Below are positions 43,096-52,610 of a stretch of DNA of 64,000 nt, in pieces. Made by a program: the position numbers and the translations under genes. The stretch comes from Rhodococcus sp. P-2 (GTDB lineage: Bacteria; Actinomycetota; Actinomycetes; Mycobacteriales; Mycobacteriaceae): positions 2,852,001 to 2,916,000 of the forward strand of contig NZ_CP066779.1 in the NCBI RefSeq assembly GCF_016598535.1, read 5' to 3'. Under the pieces are notes generated by a model, which had not been told where the DNA came from, ran no database searches, and saw nothing but the letters and a program-made list of their open reading frames with translations. Each line of letters opens with the position of its first letter. Positions within the stretch are counted from its first letter, which is position 1.

Positions 43096-43863
43096 TTAGC
43101 GCGGCGCCATGCGCAGTGCGCCGTCCATGCGGATGGTCTCGCCGTTGAGGTAATCGTGCTCGACGATCATCTGCGCGAGCTGTGCGTACTCGGACGGCTG
43201 GCCCAGACGCGACGGGAACGGGACGCCGGCTTCGAGGCCCTTGCGGTACTCGTCGGTGACACCTGCGAGCATCGGGGTGTCGATGATGCCGGGAGCGATG
43301 GTGTTGACGCGGATGCCGAACTGCGCGAGGTCGCGGGCAGCCGGAACAGTCATGCCGTGCACGCCACCCTTGGAAGCGGAGTACGCGATCTGGCCGATCT
43401 GGCCTTCGAAGGCAGCAACGGAAGCGGTGTTGATGACAACGCCGCGCTGGCCCGACTCGTCGACGGCCTCGGTCTTGGCGATGGCGTCGGCGGCCAGGCG
43501 CATGACGTTGAAGGTACCGAGCAGGTTGACGGTGATGACCGTGCGGAACAGCTCGAGGTCGTGCGGGCCCTTCTTGGACAGGATGCGTCCGGCCCAGCCG
43601 ACACCGGCACAGTTGACGACGATGCGCAGCGGGGAGCCCGATTCGACGATCTGGTTGATCGCTGCTTCGACCTCTTCGCCGCTGGTCACGTCGGTGGGGA
43701 TGAGGGTGACGCCGGCGGGGACGTTGTCACCTGCGCGCTCGATCGACGCGGGCAGATCCAGGCCGAAGACGGTAGCGCCGGCGTCGGCGAGGCGCTTGGC
43801 TGTTGCGGCGCCCAGGCCTGATGCCGCTCCGGTGACCAGTGCTGCGGTTCCCTTGATTTCCAC
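43096..43863 (-). CDS. SDR, 3-hydroxyacyl-CoA dehydrogenase type (HSD10-like)
   Basis: A 255-residue SDR with TGAASGLG at residues 11-18, the Asp of the NAD-preferring strand in VFGLDLP, NCAGVG, catalytic Ser in NTASVAAFEGQ and YSASKGG. The insert FEGQIGQIAYSASKGG and the C-terminus DYLNGETIRMDGALRM are typical of type-II 3-hydroxyacyl-CoA dehydrogenases (HSD17B10/FadB2-like SDR). It would oxidise 3-hydroxyacyl-CoA or a hydroxysteroid with NAD. It is a single gene, divergent from 44022, with the strong terminator at its end. Confidence 0.88.
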   Translation of the reverse strand: MEIKGTAALVTGAASGLGAATAKRLADAGATVFGLDLPASIERAGDNVPAGVTLIPTDVTSGEEVEAAINQIVESGSPLRIVVNCAGVGWAGRILSKKGPHDLELFRTVITVNLLGTFNVMRLAADAIAKTEAVDESGQRGVVINTASVAAFEGQIGQIAYSASKGGVHGMTVPAARDLAQFGIRVNTIAPGIIDTPMLAGVTDEYRKGLEAGVPFPSRLGQPSEYAQLAQMIVEHDYLNGETIRMDGALRMAPR

Positions 43864-44021
43864 TTCGTGTGCTCCTCGAGTTAGCGATCGGTAAGGCGGT
43901 GGTGCGTGTCGAGAACCATAACGCGAGGGTGTATGTGAGGGCGAACGCGCAAGACCCGCGCCGGGCTGGGTACCTTGGACGCGAGGTCTGAGAGCAAAGC
44001 ACCGGACGAGAGGGGACCTGC

Positions 44022-44612
44022 GTGAGCAAGGCGCCTGTGCGTCCCGCCGCTTCTGTCGAGAATTTCGAGCGGTTGCAGCGCGACCCGCTCTTCGAAGATC
44101 TTGCCGAGCTGATTGCCGAAGTTCTCTCCTACGCGTTCGACGCGCCCGCCGCCGTCGAGATCGAACAGTGGACGATCAGTTGCCTGCCTTCGACAAATCG
44201 ATCGGCGGAACGCCATCGCTTGTTCACTCTCAACATCGGTCCGATGGAGATTCTGAGCGTCGAGTGCCATCTGGTCGGCGGCAAGCCGATCGAGCACGTC
44301 ATGTCCGTGTACGTATCCAGTTCGGCATTGGAGTCGCGAACCGGCTGCAGCATCGAAGAACTCGATGCCAAGCACGATCTGGTCGCCATCAGACGCACGG
44401 AGTTGGCGTCGGCCGACGGCGACGGGACCGTGATCGACTGCAGCCTCGAGGACTCGGATGCGTTGGAGCAGTTTGCTCAACTGCCCGTCGACATGACGAC
44501 GGTTCGTCCACTCGCGGAGCATCTTGTTGCCAAGGGCAAGGGTCCATTTCGGCAGTACCACAACTCCGGGTTCGCCAAATATGTACTGGAAAGGTCACTC
44601 GACCATGGTTGA
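44022..44612 (+). CDS. hypothetical protein upstream of DUF6308 locus
   Basis: A 196-residue protein from GTG 44022, without signal peptide or membrane segment. It is acidic, with a helical N-terminus (FERLQRDPLFEDLAELIAEVLSYAFD) and alternating strands (HRLFTLNIGPMEILSVECHL, HVMSVYVSSSALESR). I do not recognise a domain. Its stop overlaps the start of the frameshifted DUF6308 gene (44605), so the two would be co-translated. Function unknown. Confidence 0.7.
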   Translation: MSKAPVRPAASVENFERLQRDPLFEDLAELIAEVLSYAFDAPAAVEIEQWTISCLPSTNRSAERHRLFTLNIGPMEILSVECHLVGGKPIEHVMSVYVSSSALESRTGCSIEELDAKHDLVAIRRTELASADGDGTVIDCSLEDSDALEQFAQLPVDMTTVRPLAEHLVAKGKGPFRQYHNSGFAKYVLERSLDHG

Positions 44613-45254
44613 TCAGTTGCCCATCCGACTCCCGCGCGTGCTGCGAGACGGGGACGATGACGGCGCGGTCGACGTGCTGCAGGAATACTTCACGCGACCG
44701 CTCCGCAAGACGGGTTATCTGCGAACCGGCGCACTGTGGGATTCCTGGGATCCCAGTGGCAATCGCGATCGTGATGCAAACATCTTCACCGCAGAAGATC
44801 TTTTGCGGTGACGCTTTTGTCGGTTCAGGTTCCGGCTCAGGGAGCCTTCTTTCTTCTCGGCGAGAACAACGCCGAGCTGAACCGCCTTCTGGTCGACGTC
44901 GGACCGGATCGCGATCTTTCGGACGAAACCGAGCCCTTCACTCCGGAATCTTCCGTGTGTCGTTTGGAAACGGCGCTCCGAGAGATTCACGGCGTCGGGC
45001 GCACGATGGCATCCAAGCTCATCGCCCGTAAGCGTCCGCGGCTCTACCCGATCTACGACGACGTCATCGGGCGGGAGTTGGGAACGAAGGCTGCCCATCT
45101 GGAACCCGTACGAGAGGCCTTGTGCGACGGAGAGTTGCACGTGCGATTGCTCGACTTGCGCGTTCGAGCCGGACTGGGTGATGCCATTCCGGCGGTCCGG
45201 GTGCTGGATGTGCTCGCCTGGATGCAGGGGAAGGGATACAAACCGGCACTTTAG
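44605..45254 (+). pseudogene. DUF6308-family gene split by a frameshift
   Basis: Two frames lie end to end: 44605-44811 (68 residues, from ATG 44605) and 44808-45254 (148 residues, beginning at GTG 44808). The first ends NIFTAEDLLR and the second begins MTLLSVQVPAQGAFFLL. In DUF6308 proteins as I recall them, these parts run on in one chain (a DDL segment followed by AVTLLSVQVP). One extra T in the TTTT run at about 44803-44806 would give EDLFAVTLLSVQVP and restore a single 217-residue protein. So this is a one-base deletion, a sequencing or assembly error, or less likely a coupled two-gene form (GTGA overlap). The second part has a helix-hairpin-helix-like stretch (REIHGVGRTMASKLIARKRP). Confidence 0.7.
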
Positions 45255-45287
45255 TTTCTGTCGGTGGGTGGGTCTAGTGTCGAATGT

Positions 45288-46745
45288 ATGTTCGATAATC
45301 GATCGGCGGGCGGTGTGGGGACAGTCGTAGATGACGGCCGTCCTGTCGTCGACCCACTCGTGTTGCCGGACATGCTTTTTGCGACAGCGCAGAGTGAGAA
45401 CATGCTCGCCGCGCAGAAGGTGCTCGGCGCATCGATGTTGTCGGAGTCGAGATTCAATGCGGAACTCGCTGTGTCCGGTGATGTCGACAAGGCCTGGCGG
45501 ATCGCGTGCAACGAGATCGCGGTCATGCTCACGTGCTCACGTCGTACTGCCGAAGTCCACATCGAGATCGGTGACGCCCTGCGCGAGTTCCTTCCGCTCA
45601 CCAGGGCGGCTTTCGCTGCCGGCGAGCTGGACTATGCGCGTGTGCGCAAGATTGTCGACGGGCTCACCGGGGCCGACCACGAAGCGATCGCAGCACTCGA
45701 GCGCCGAATACTTGCCTCCGCGCACCGTCTTCCGCCCGGTCAATTGGAGCGTGACATCGAACGTCAGCTGTTTGCCTACGATCCGGATGCTGCCGCCGAA
45801 CGTCGCCGGAAGATGCTGGAGCACCGCGACGTTCGCACGCGTGCCGATCGTCACGGTCTGGCACAGTTGCAGGCAACACTCAGCGCAAACGAGGCCGTCG
45901 AGGCGCTCGGCCTGATCAACGAGGCCGCCGGAAGCGTCTGTAACCGCGATCCACGAAATGTCTCGACGCGCCGGGCTGACGCGCTGGTTGCTCTCCTGCA
46001 CGGCGAACAGGGGCTGACTTGCCAGTGCGGCAGCGAAACGTGCGAGGCAGCATCCACCCCAGCTCGATCAACTGCGACCTCACGTCGGAAGCCTCTGCTG
46101 CACATCGTGTGTGACCTGGCGACGCTTCTCGGATTGACGTCAGATCCCGCGAGCATCGACGGATACGGGCCGATCGACCCCGATTTTGCTCGCGAGCTTG
46201 CTGCTGATTCCACCTGGCAGGCTTTGTTCGCCGACTTCCGCGCCCAGGCCGCCGGGAATCGACCGCGCCGACAACATGCTTCGACTGCACTCCCGCTTGT
46301 CACCCGATGTGATCGCCTAAGTCGCGAACCGAAAGGCTGCGGAGATCGGATTCGGGCAATACAACGGTTGGTCGCGAGAACCCCGGACATAGTTCGAAGA
46401 TCGGATGGGCATGGCGCCCAGCCCGATCCACCTCCCGGTGCGCTGACCTATGCTCCGGGAGCGGCACTGGCAGCGCTGGTGCGGGCCGTCGATGGTCACT
46501 GCCGGTTCCCTGGCTGTTCGGTGCCCGCAAAAAGGTGTCAACTCGACCACATCACCGAATTCGAATCGTCCGATCCGCGGCGTGGTGGGTGGACGATTGT
46601 GACCAACCTCCAATGCCTGTGTCGTCATCACCATCAGGTGAAGACATACAGGTTGTGGACGCCGGTAATGCTGGAGGATCGTGCCATTCACTGGGCCGAC
46701 AGCACCAGCGGGTTGACGGCTGTCACGGTTCCGGAGAGGATCTGA
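45288..46745 (+). CDS. DUF222 domain-containing HNH endonuclease (13E12 family)
   Basis: A 485-residue protein from ATG 45288 (a GTG at 45264 is in frame; MFDNRSAGG is the more familiar start). DUF222 covers about residues 40-330, with SRRTAEVHIEIGDALREFLP and ARVRKIVDGLTGADHEAIAALE. The HNH nuclease fold lies near the C-terminus: CRFPGCSVPAKRCQLDHI, then NLQCLCRHHHQVKT. Related to mycobacterial 13E12 repeat proteins, which are multicopy and of debated role. A second copy begins at the left edge of the window (1-209). Confidence 0.9.
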   Translation: MFDNRSAGGVGTVVDDGRPVVDPLVLPDMLFATAQSENMLAAQKVLGASMLSESRFNAELAVSGDVDKAWRIACNEIAVMLTCSRRTAEVHIEIGDALREFLPLTRAAFAAGELDYARVRKIVDGLTGADHEAIAALERRILASAHRLPPGQLERDIERQLFAYDPDAAAERRRKMLEHRDVRTRADRHGLAQLQATLSANEAVEALGLINEAAGSVCNRDPRNVSTRRADALVALLHGEQGLTCQCGSETCEAASTPARSTATSRRKPLLHIVCDLATLLGLTSDPASIDGYGPIDPDFARELAADSTWQALFADFRAQAAGNRPRRQHASTALPLVTRCDRLSREPKGCGDRIRAIQRLVARTPDIVRRSDGHGAQPDPPPGALTYAPGAALAALVRAVDGHCRFPGCSVPAKRCQLDHITEFESSDPRRGGWTIVTNLQCLCRHHHQVKTYRLWTPVMLEDRAIHWADSTSGLTAVTVPERI

Positions 46746-46748
46746 CCT

Positions 46749-47840
46749 GTGCCGGAGGGACAATGCGCGGGAATCGTCGGCGGCGGAATCGGAGGACTGA
46801 CGGCTGCCATCGCGCTCCGCAAAGCGGGCTGGGATGTCACAGTGTACGAGCGTGCGCCCGAGTTCACGGAGGTAGGCGCCGCCGTCGTGTTGTTTCCCAA
46901 CGCGCTGGCAGCGCTGGACGAAATCGGTGTAGGCGAACAGGTCAGGTCAAAATCCCTTCCCTACAGTTCGGGCGCGATCAGGAATCTGCGCGGGCAAAGT
47001 CTGGTGACGCGCAGAATTGGTGACCTCGCCGGCGGCCGAGATCTGGTGACAATCCATCGCGCCGATCTGATCGACGCGTTGGTTCGCGCCATCCCCGCTG
47101 AGTGTCTACGCACCGGAGTCAGGGTGACGAGTGTGGGTGTCGACGGCGGGATCGTTACCGACGGCGATACCGCTCGATACGACCTTGTCGTTGCTGCGGA
47201 CGGTGTGCACAGTGTTGTCCGACAGCAGATCTGGCCGGGCGAGGGGACAGTGGTGCATACCGGAGTGTCTGCCTGGCGCTGGATCATCGATGGGCCGCCA
47301 CCGGATTTTGTCGGGCAGGTGTGGGGGATTCGAGGAGAGTTCGGCATTCTCCCCTTGGTAGGTGATCGCACGTATGCCTTCGCAGGTGCTCAACGCGGCG
47401 TCGACAGCCTCGAGCATTTTGCTGACTGGCCCGAACCGGTGTCGCAACTGGTCGTGAACGCTGACCCAGCTCGCATCATCGTGAACGAATTGCTCGAGAT
47501 TCGGACCCCGAAGTTGTTGACACGCGGCAAGGTTGCGTTGATTGGCGACGCCGCTCATGCCATGCGCCCCCACCTCGGGCTAGGTGCGGCTTTGGCCATC
47601 GAGGACGCCGTCACTCTAGCTGCCTATGCGCACGATCTCGCGGGTTACACAAAGGCTCGGCGTCGTAGAGTTCTAACTGTTCAATGGATTTCGCGGCACA
47701 TGTCAACCGTCGTGATGCCGGAGAGTCGCCCCCTGGCGGCGGTGCGTGACGTCGCTGTTCGGCTCACTCCCGACATTCTTGCCTTGTCGGTCTTCGGTGT
47801 GATCAACCGTTGGCGGCCGAGGCCGATCGAGACGCGCTGA
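46749..47840 (+). CDS. FAD-dependent aromatic-ring-type monooxygenase
   Basis: A 363-residue flavoprotein. The FAD Rossmann motif GGGIGGLTAAIALRKAG is at about residues 10-26, the DG motif in VVAADGVHSVVR in the middle, and the second FAD motif GDAAHAMRPHLGLGAALAIEDA near residues 272-295. It belongs to the UbiH/PHBH-type hydroxylases that use NAD(P)H and oxygen. It is somewhat shorter than most family members (about 380-400). The substrate is unknown. Its 3' end overlaps the convergent GNAT gene by 38 bp. Confidence 0.88.
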   Translation: MPEGQCAGIVGGGIGGLTAAIALRKAGWDVTVYERAPEFTEVGAAVVLFPNALAALDEIGVGEQVRSKSLPYSSGAIRNLRGQSLVTRRIGDLAGGRDLVTIHRADLIDALVRAIPAECLRTGVRVTSVGVDGGIVTDGDTARYDLVVAADGVHSVVRQQIWPGEGTVVHTGVSAWRWIIDGPPPDFVGQVWGIRGEFGILPLVGDRTYAFAGAQRGVDSLEHFADWPEPVSQLVVNADPARIIVNELLEIRTPKLLTRGKVALIGDAAHAMRPHLGLGAALAIEDAVTLAAYAHDLAGYTKARRRRVLTVQWISRHMSTVVMPESRPLAAVRDVAVRLTPDILALSVFGVINRWRPRPIETR

Positions 47841-48369
47841 CTTCGAAGATGGTTTCCAGACCGTCTTCTTCGTCCCACTGCTCACCGACTTCGTTGAAAC
47901 CGTACTGGCTGATCAGGTTTCGAGACGCAGCATTGTCCGGGCTGATGGTCGCTCGAACGACGTGTACTTCGGATTCGCGACTGGCGATGTCCAGAAGTAT
48001 CTCGAGGGCAGTTCGAGCGTAGCCCTGGCGCCGGAACGCCGGGTCGATGCGATATCCGATCTCCACCATCCCGCGCGCATCGGGGCGGCCGTGAAATCCG
48101 GCCAACCCCACCGGGGCGGAGGTGCGGGCATCGACTGCGATGCGGGTGATCCACGCGCTGTCGAGGGGATTCTCTGCTATCTGCTTGCTCCGGTAGCGCC
48201 ACAAGCCCTGGCATTCTTCGCCGAGGAGATACGGGGTCAGGAGGTTCGGCGCGAGTTCCATTGCGAGAGCCGCGTTATCTTCACCCAGCGCGTGGAGGGT
48301 GAGTGATGGAACGTGGATCAGTTGAAGGCTGCATCCGTCGAGTGCCCAGGGTAGTTCGGTGACGGTCAC
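47803..48369 (-). CDS. GNAT-family N-acetyltransferase
   Basis: A 188-residue protein from GTG 48369, overlapping the TetR stop (GTGA). It shows the GNAT fold with SAWITRIAVDARTSAPVGLAGF, GMVEIGYRIDPAFRRQGYARTAL (acetyl-CoA loop R-x-x-G-Y-A) and DNAASRNLISQYGFNEVGEQ. It resembles RimJ/RimL-like acetyltransferases. The acceptor is unknown. Translational coupling to the TetR regulator is clear; a link to the divergent beta-oxidation operon is not. Confidence 0.85.
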   Translation of the reverse strand: MTVTELPWALDGCSLQLIHVPSLTLHALGEDNAALAMELAPNLLTPYLLGEECQGLWRYRSKQIAENPLDSAWITRIAVDARTSAPVGLAGFHGRPDARGMVEIGYRIDPAFRRQGYARTALEILLDIASRESEVHVVRATISPDNAASRNLISQYGFNEVGEQWDEEDGLETIFEVSASRSASAANG

Positions 48370-49049
48370 AGGTCGGCGATCGGAGTCGACAGAGTTATGT
48401 CGACGCCGATGCTCCGGAGATTGCCGTCCAGAACCTGCCAGATGGAACGCTCGAGGAACTCGGCCAATTCCGCACTGGTCACATCGGAACCCGGCTGGCT
48501 GAGCCAACGGTTTACGCTGACGTCGACCAATCCGATCACGCCGAAAGCCAAGGGCTCCGCCATCTTCGACGGTTTGCCACGGCTGGTGAGGATCGCGCCC
48601 AAGAGGTTTCCCAACTGGACGGCGATGGCCGTCTTGGTTCCGGTCACCACTTTCGAACCGGTGGCCCGCGTGCTCGGCGAGCCCTTGCCTAAAAAGTGGT
48701 GCAGTCGTGGGTATTTCACAATCCACTGGAGGTAGGTCTCGACTGCCCGTGAGATGGCCTCGCCGACCGTGCCCTGCGGCGTGAGAGTGGGTGTCAGGTC
48801 GGTCATCATCATCTCGAGGATGCGGACTCGCAGCTGCTCGTCGAGGTCGGCTCGATCCTTGAAGATTCGGTAGACAACGGAACGGGGGACGTCGGCGCGC
48901 TCGGCGATCTGCTGGACGCCGACGTCGGCGCCGCCTTCGTTGACTGCATCGAGTGCTGCGTCGAGGATCCGCGCTTTGCGCTGCTCCTTGTGATCGTTCC
49001 AGCGAGTGCTGCGCCCGTCGGGCTGCGCCGACTCGGCTGTTTTTGTCAT
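48366..49049 (-). CDS. TetR-family regulator, divergent from beta-oxidation operon
   Basis: A 227-residue TetR regulator starting at ATG 49049 (an upstream frame reaches 49121 but covers the promoter of the divergent gene). The HTH lies at about residues 22-68 ([33 protein letters not shown]). The C-terminal domain ends with [16 protein letters not shown]. Position and the divergent operator region suggest repression of 49152-54809 until an acyl-CoA ligand binds, as for KstR-like regulators (family knowledge, not proof). Confidence 0.88.
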   Translation of the reverse strand: MTKTAESAQPDGRSTRWNDHKEQRKARILDAALDAVNEGGADVGVQQIAERADVPRSVVYRIFKDRADLDEQLRVRILEMMMTDLTPTLTPQGTVGEAISRAVETYLQWIVKYPRLHHFLGKGSPSTRATGSKVVTGTKTAIAVQLGNLLGAILTSRGKPSKMAEPLAFGVIGLVDVSVNRWLSQPGSDVTSAELAEFLERSIWQVLDGNLRSIGVDITLSTPIADL

Positions 49050-49074
49050 AAATCGAACGATACTCACCCCGCCA

Positions 49075-49112
49075 TTGACTGGACAAGATGTCTCACATAC
49101 TTTGGTGGGACA
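49075..49112 (+). promoter_or_regulatory. promoter and operator of the beta-oxidation operon
   Basis: TTGACT (49075-49080) and TACTTT (49098-49103) are separated by 17 bp and form a good sigma-70-like promoter for the plus strand, 50-77 bases before ATG 49152. An inverted repeat, TGTCTCA (49089-49095) with TGGGACA (49106-49112; 6 of 7 paired), covers the -10 box and is a candidate site for the divergent TetR regulator. A direct echo, TGTCACACA, follows at about 49117. Confidence 0.6.
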
Positions 49113-49151
49113 GCGTGTCACACACAGATACCGTTCTCTTCAGGAGTGGCA

Positions 49152-50342
49152 ATGAGTAACAGGGTTTTTGTCGTCGGCGTCGGCATGACGAAGTTCGAGA
49201 AGCCGGGAGCCCGCGAGTGGGACTACCCCGACATGGCACGCGAGTCGGGTACCAAGGCGCTCGAAGACGCGGGTATCGACTACACCGAGGTCGAGCAGGC
49301 ATACGTCGGCTACGTCTACGGCGAGTCCACCGCAGGTCAGCGGGCTGTCTACGAGTTGGGTCTGACGGGAATCCCCATCGTCAACGTCAACAACAACTGT
49401 TCGACGGGATCGACCGCGCTCTACCTCGCCACGCAGGCAGTCAAGAGTGGTCAGGCCGACTGCGCCTTGGCGCTGGGCTTCGAGAAGATGCAGTCCGGGT
49501 CCCTCGGATCCACCTACGACGACCGCGAGCAGCCACTCATGCGGCACCTCCTCGCTCTCGCCGAGCTGCAGGAGTTCGCGATGCCGCCCGCTCCGTACAT
49601 GTTCGGCGCGGCCGGCCTCGAGCACATGGAACGCTTCGGAACCACTGCAGAGCAGTTCGCGAAGATCGCCGTCAAGAACCACAAGCACTCACTGAACAAC
49701 CCGGACGCGCAGTTCCAGGACGAGTACACCCTCGAGCAGATCCTCGAAGCACGCCAGATTCACGGGCCGCTCACCAAGCTCCAGTGCTCGCCTACCTCGG
49801 ACGGATCCGGCGCGGCGATCATCGCCAGCGAAGCATTCGTCGAGAAGCACGGCCTCGCTGCTCAGGCGATCGAGATCGTCGGGCAGGCCATGGTCACCGA
49901 CATGAACAGCACCTTCGAGGACAAGAGCGCGATCAGTCTGGTCGGCGCGGACATGACCCGTAAGGCAGCTGAGAAGGTGTACGCGCAGGCCGGGATCACC
50001 GCCGACGACGTCGACGTCATCGAACTCCACGACTGCTTCTCCACCAACGAGTTGCTGACCTACGAGGCGCTCGGACTGTGCGCCGAAGGTGACGGCGGCA
50101 AGCTCGTCGACGCCGACGACACCACCTACGGCGGACGCTGGGTGGTCAACCCGTCCGGCGGCCTCATCTCCAAGGGACACCCCCTCGGCGCAACCGGCCT
50201 CGCCCAGTGCGCCGAGCTCACCTGGCAGCTCCGCGGCACCGCCGACAAGCGTCAGGTCGACGGCGCGAAGGTCGCCCTCCAACACAACATCGGACTCGGC
50301 GGCGCAGTTGTCGTGACCGCATACAAGCCCTACGCACGCTGA
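49152..50342 (+). CDS. thiolase / SCP-x-like lipid-transfer protein
   Basis: A 396-residue thiolase-fold enzyme; CAGGAG precedes ATG 49152. The nucleophilic Cys lies in [14 protein letters not shown] (near residue 85). The other active-site blocks are [12 protein letters not shown] (HDCF) and [13 protein letters not shown]. This is the SCP-x/lipid-transfer-protein subgroup of thiolases, which cleaves 3-ketoacyl-CoAs with branched or bulky chains. Unlike Ltp2-type aldolases it keeps the Cys. First gene of the five-gene operon, it would carry out the last step of the beta-oxidation cycle that follows. Confidence 0.92.
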   Translation: MSNRVFVVGVGMTKFEKPGAREWDYPDMARESGTKALEDAGIDYTEVEQAYVGYVYGESTAGQRAVYELGLTGIPIVNVNNNCSTGSTALYLATQAVKSGQADCALALGFEKMQSGSLGSTYDDREQPLMRHLLALAELQEFAMPPAPYMFGAAGLEHMERFGTTAEQFAKIAVKNHKHSLNNPDAQFQDEYTLEQILEARQIHGPLTKLQCSPTSDGSGAAIIASEAFVEKHGLAAQAIEIVGQAMVTDMNSTFEDKSAISLVGADMTRKAAEKVYAQAGITADDVDVIELHDCFSTNELLTYEALGLCAEGDGGKLVDADDTTYGGRWVVNPSGGLISKGHPLGATGLAQCAELTWQLRGTADKRQVDGAKVALQHNIGLGGAVVVTAYKPYAR

Positions 50343-50384
50343 ATCACACCCTCAATCCGCTAGCTACCCACTAGGAGTTTCATC

Positions 50385-50816
50385 ATGGCTTCCGTTTCCG
50401 TCTCCGCCGTACTGCCCGCATCCCCCGAGAAGACCTGGGATGCGCTCTCCGACCTGTCTCGCTGGGAAGAGTGGCTCACCATTCACCAGGGCTGGAAGAG
50501 TGAACTCCCCACCGAGGTTGCGTTGGGCGCCAAGTTCACCGAGGTCGTCTCCGTGATGGGTATGGCCAACAAGATCGAGTGGACCGTCGAAGAGGTCGAG
50601 GTTCCGAAGATGGTCAAGATTGCCGGTACCGGAATGGCCGGTGTCACCGTCGAATTCGTTCTCTCGGTCGAGGCCGACGGTTCGGGCTCGAAGGCAACCG
50701 TCGACGCCAGCTTCAAGGGCACCATGATCGTCGGACCGATCGGCAAGGCAGTTGCCAAGAACGCCAAGGCTGACCTCGAGGCCTCGCTGGCGAAGTTCGC
50801 CGAGTTGGTCGGATAA
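50385..50816 (+). CDS. SRPBCC-family protein (Rv0910-like)
   Basis: A 143-residue single-domain START/SRPBCC-fold protein: SVSAVLPASPEKTWDALSDLSRWEEWL at the start and a long C-terminal helix (AKNAKADLEASLAKFAELVG). These form a hydrophobic pocket for lipids or polyketides. Homologous proteins such as Rv0910 have been described as toxins, but in this operon binding of an acyl-CoA or sterol-like substrate is more likely (inference). It sits 42 bp after the thiolase and 6 bp before the MaoC gene. Confidence 0.85.
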   Translation: MASVSVSAVLPASPEKTWDALSDLSRWEEWLTIHQGWKSELPTEVALGAKFTEVVSVMGMANKIEWTVEEVEVPKMVKIAGTGMAGVTVEFVLSVEADGSGSKATVDASFKGTMIVGPIGKAVAKNAKADLEASLAKFAELVG

Positions 50817-50822
50817 CGCTCG

Positions 50823-51698
50823 ATGACAACACCGAAGACCAACGCGGTCGAATTCGATACGTCCGGGCTGGACGTATGGACTGATCCGGAGCACTTCGAG
50901 GTGACGGCCGAGCGCATCGCCGAATATGCCGCTGCCACCAACGATCCCATCGAGCGACACCTGAAGGGCGAGATCGCTCCACCGGTCTTCGCGGTGGTAC
51001 CCGTCTTCATGTCGATGGCACCGGCTGCGCTGTCGGTGGCACCGGTGGAACTGCTGATGAAGCTCGTTCACGGTGAGCAGGACTTCCTGTTCCACCGTCC
51101 GATCTACCCCGGCGACCATCTGGTGGCCCGGGCAAAACCCATCGGATTCGAGGGCCGCGACAACGGTTCCACCGTCGTCATCTACATCGAAACCAAAACC
51201 GACAAGGGTGAATTGGTCAACGAGCAGTGGATGACCGCATTCTTCCGCAAGGTCGACGCGGGCCCCGGACTGGGCGAGAAGGCTCCCGAACACCGATTCG
51301 ACGACGCTGTTCGCGCGGGTAGTCCGGCAGCGGCGGTGAATCAGCACATCGACGAGGACCAGACGTTCCGGTACTCGCCGGCCTCCGGTGATCCGATGCC
51401 GATCCACCTCGACGAGGAGATCGCTCGGATGTCCGGGCTGCCCGGAATCATCAACCACGGGTTGTGCACGATGGCGTTCACGTCATGGGGCGCCCTGACC
51501 GAACTGGCGGGCGGAGAGACCGAGCGGTTGCGCCGTCTCGCAGTGCGATTCGCGAAGCCGGTCCTCCCGACCCAGGACATCGAGACGGTGTTCTACAAGT
51601 CGGGTTCGGCAGACGGAGCCACGTCGTACTCGTACGAAACCAGTGCGGTCGGTGACCTCGTCATCAAGGACGGCCTCGCGGTCATCTCCGACAAATGA
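50823..51698 (+). CDS. MaoC-type double hotdog enoyl-CoA hydratase
   Basis: A 291-residue protein with two hotdog folds. The N-terminal half (residues 20-145, VTAERIAEYAAATNDPIERHL) is the FAS1-dehydratase-like, degenerate domain. The C-terminal half has the hydratase-2 motif SGDPMPIHLDEEIARMSG with catalytic Asp and His, then INHGLCTMAF. It hydrates 2-enoyl-CoA to (R)-3-hydroxyacyl-CoA. With the SDR downstream it forms the MFE-2-type pair. ATG 50823 follows the SRPBCC stop by 6 bp. Confidence 0.92.
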   Translation: MTTPKTNAVEFDTSGLDVWTDPEHFEVTAERIAEYAAATNDPIERHLKGEIAPPVFAVVPVFMSMAPAALSVAPVELLMKLVHGEQDFLFHRPIYPGDHLVARAKPIGFEGRDNGSTVVIYIETKTDKGELVNEQWMTAFFRKVDAGPGLGEKAPEHRFDDAVRAGSPAAAVNQHIDEDQTFRYSPASGDPMPIHLDEEIARMSGLPGIINHGLCTMAFTSWGALTELAGGETERLRRLAVRFAKPVLPTQDIETVFYKSGSADGATSYSYETSAVGDLVIKDGLAVISDK

Positions 51699-51739
51699 GT
51701 CTTCATGTCCGACAACTGAACTGATGGGAATCTGAACTG

Positions 51740-52606
51740 ATGGGAAGTCTCGACGGTCGCGTAGCGATCATCACCGGAGCAGGACGCGGCATCGGCCGTG
51801 AGCATGCGCTGCTCTTCGCTCGCGAGGGTGCGAGCGTCGTGGTCAACGATCTCGGCGGAGCAAACGACGGATCCGGCGCAGATGCCGGTCCCGCACAGCA
51901 AGTAGTCGACGAGATCGTCGCTGCAGGCGGCAAGGCCGTTGCCAACACAGACAACATCGCCACCTGGGACGGGGCGGAGGGCCTCGTCAAGCAGGCCGTC
52001 AGCGAGTTCGGTCGACTCGACGTGCTGGTCAACAACGCCGGCATTCTTCGCGACGCCTTCATCGCGGGCATGGACGAGAGTCAGTGGGACGCAGTCATCG
52101 CCGTGCACCTGAAGGGGCACGCGGCGACGCTGCACCACGCTGCCGCCTACTGGAAGGACCAGAGCAAGGCGGGAGAGACCGTCAATGCTTCGGTCATCAA
52201 CACTGCGTCGGCTTCGGGTACGTTCATGCCCAATGCGGGCCAGGGTAACTACGGTGCCGCAAAGGCGGGCATCGCAGCCCTGACCTTGGTGGCCGCTGAC
52301 GAGCTCGATCGATACGGCGTGCGCGTCAACGCAATTGCGCCGATTGCACGCACTCGGCTGACGCTGGCGACACCCGGTATGGGGGCACTGTTTGCCGCCG
52401 AGGTACCCGAGGGTGAGTTCGACGCCTTCGCGCCGTCCAACATCTCACCGTTGGTGGCCTATCTCGCGGCCGCGGACTGCAAGCTCACCGGCAAGGTGTA
52501 CGCCGTTCAGGGCGGAGCCATCACGGAACTCGCCGGCTGGCACGGTGTGAACACCATCGAGAGCGAGGGTCCCTGGACCACCGCCGACCTCGCAGAACGT
52601 CTGTAA
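51740..52606 (+). CDS. SDR, MFE-2-type (R)-3-hydroxyacyl-CoA dehydrogenase
   Basis: A 288-residue SDR. TGAGRGIGREHALLFAREGA at residues 11-30 and the insert VVNDLGGANDGSGADAGPAQ are characteristic of the dehydrogenase domain of peroxisomal multifunctional enzyme 2 (HSD17B4). NNAGILRD, catalytic Ser in NTASASG and YGAAKAG follow. It would oxidise the (R)-3-hydroxyacyl-CoA made by the MaoC protein, for the thiolase to cleave. A repeated GGGAATCTGA-like sequence before the ATG (51720-51740) provides no clear ribosome site; GATGGGA is the best candidate. Confidence 0.92.
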   Translation: MGSLDGRVAIITGAGRGIGREHALLFAREGASVVVNDLGGANDGSGADAGPAQQVVDEIVAAGGKAVANTDNIATWDGAEGLVKQAVSEFGRLDVLVNNAGILRDAFIAGMDESQWDAVIAVHLKGHAATLHHAAAYWKDQSKAGETVNASVINTASASGTFMPNAGQGNYGAAKAGIAALTLVAADELDRYGVRVNAIAPIARTRLTLATPGMGALFAAEVPEGEFDAFAPSNISPLVAYLAAADCKLTGKVYAVQGGAITELAGWHGVNTIESEGPWTTADLAERL

Positions 52607-52610
52607 GCGC

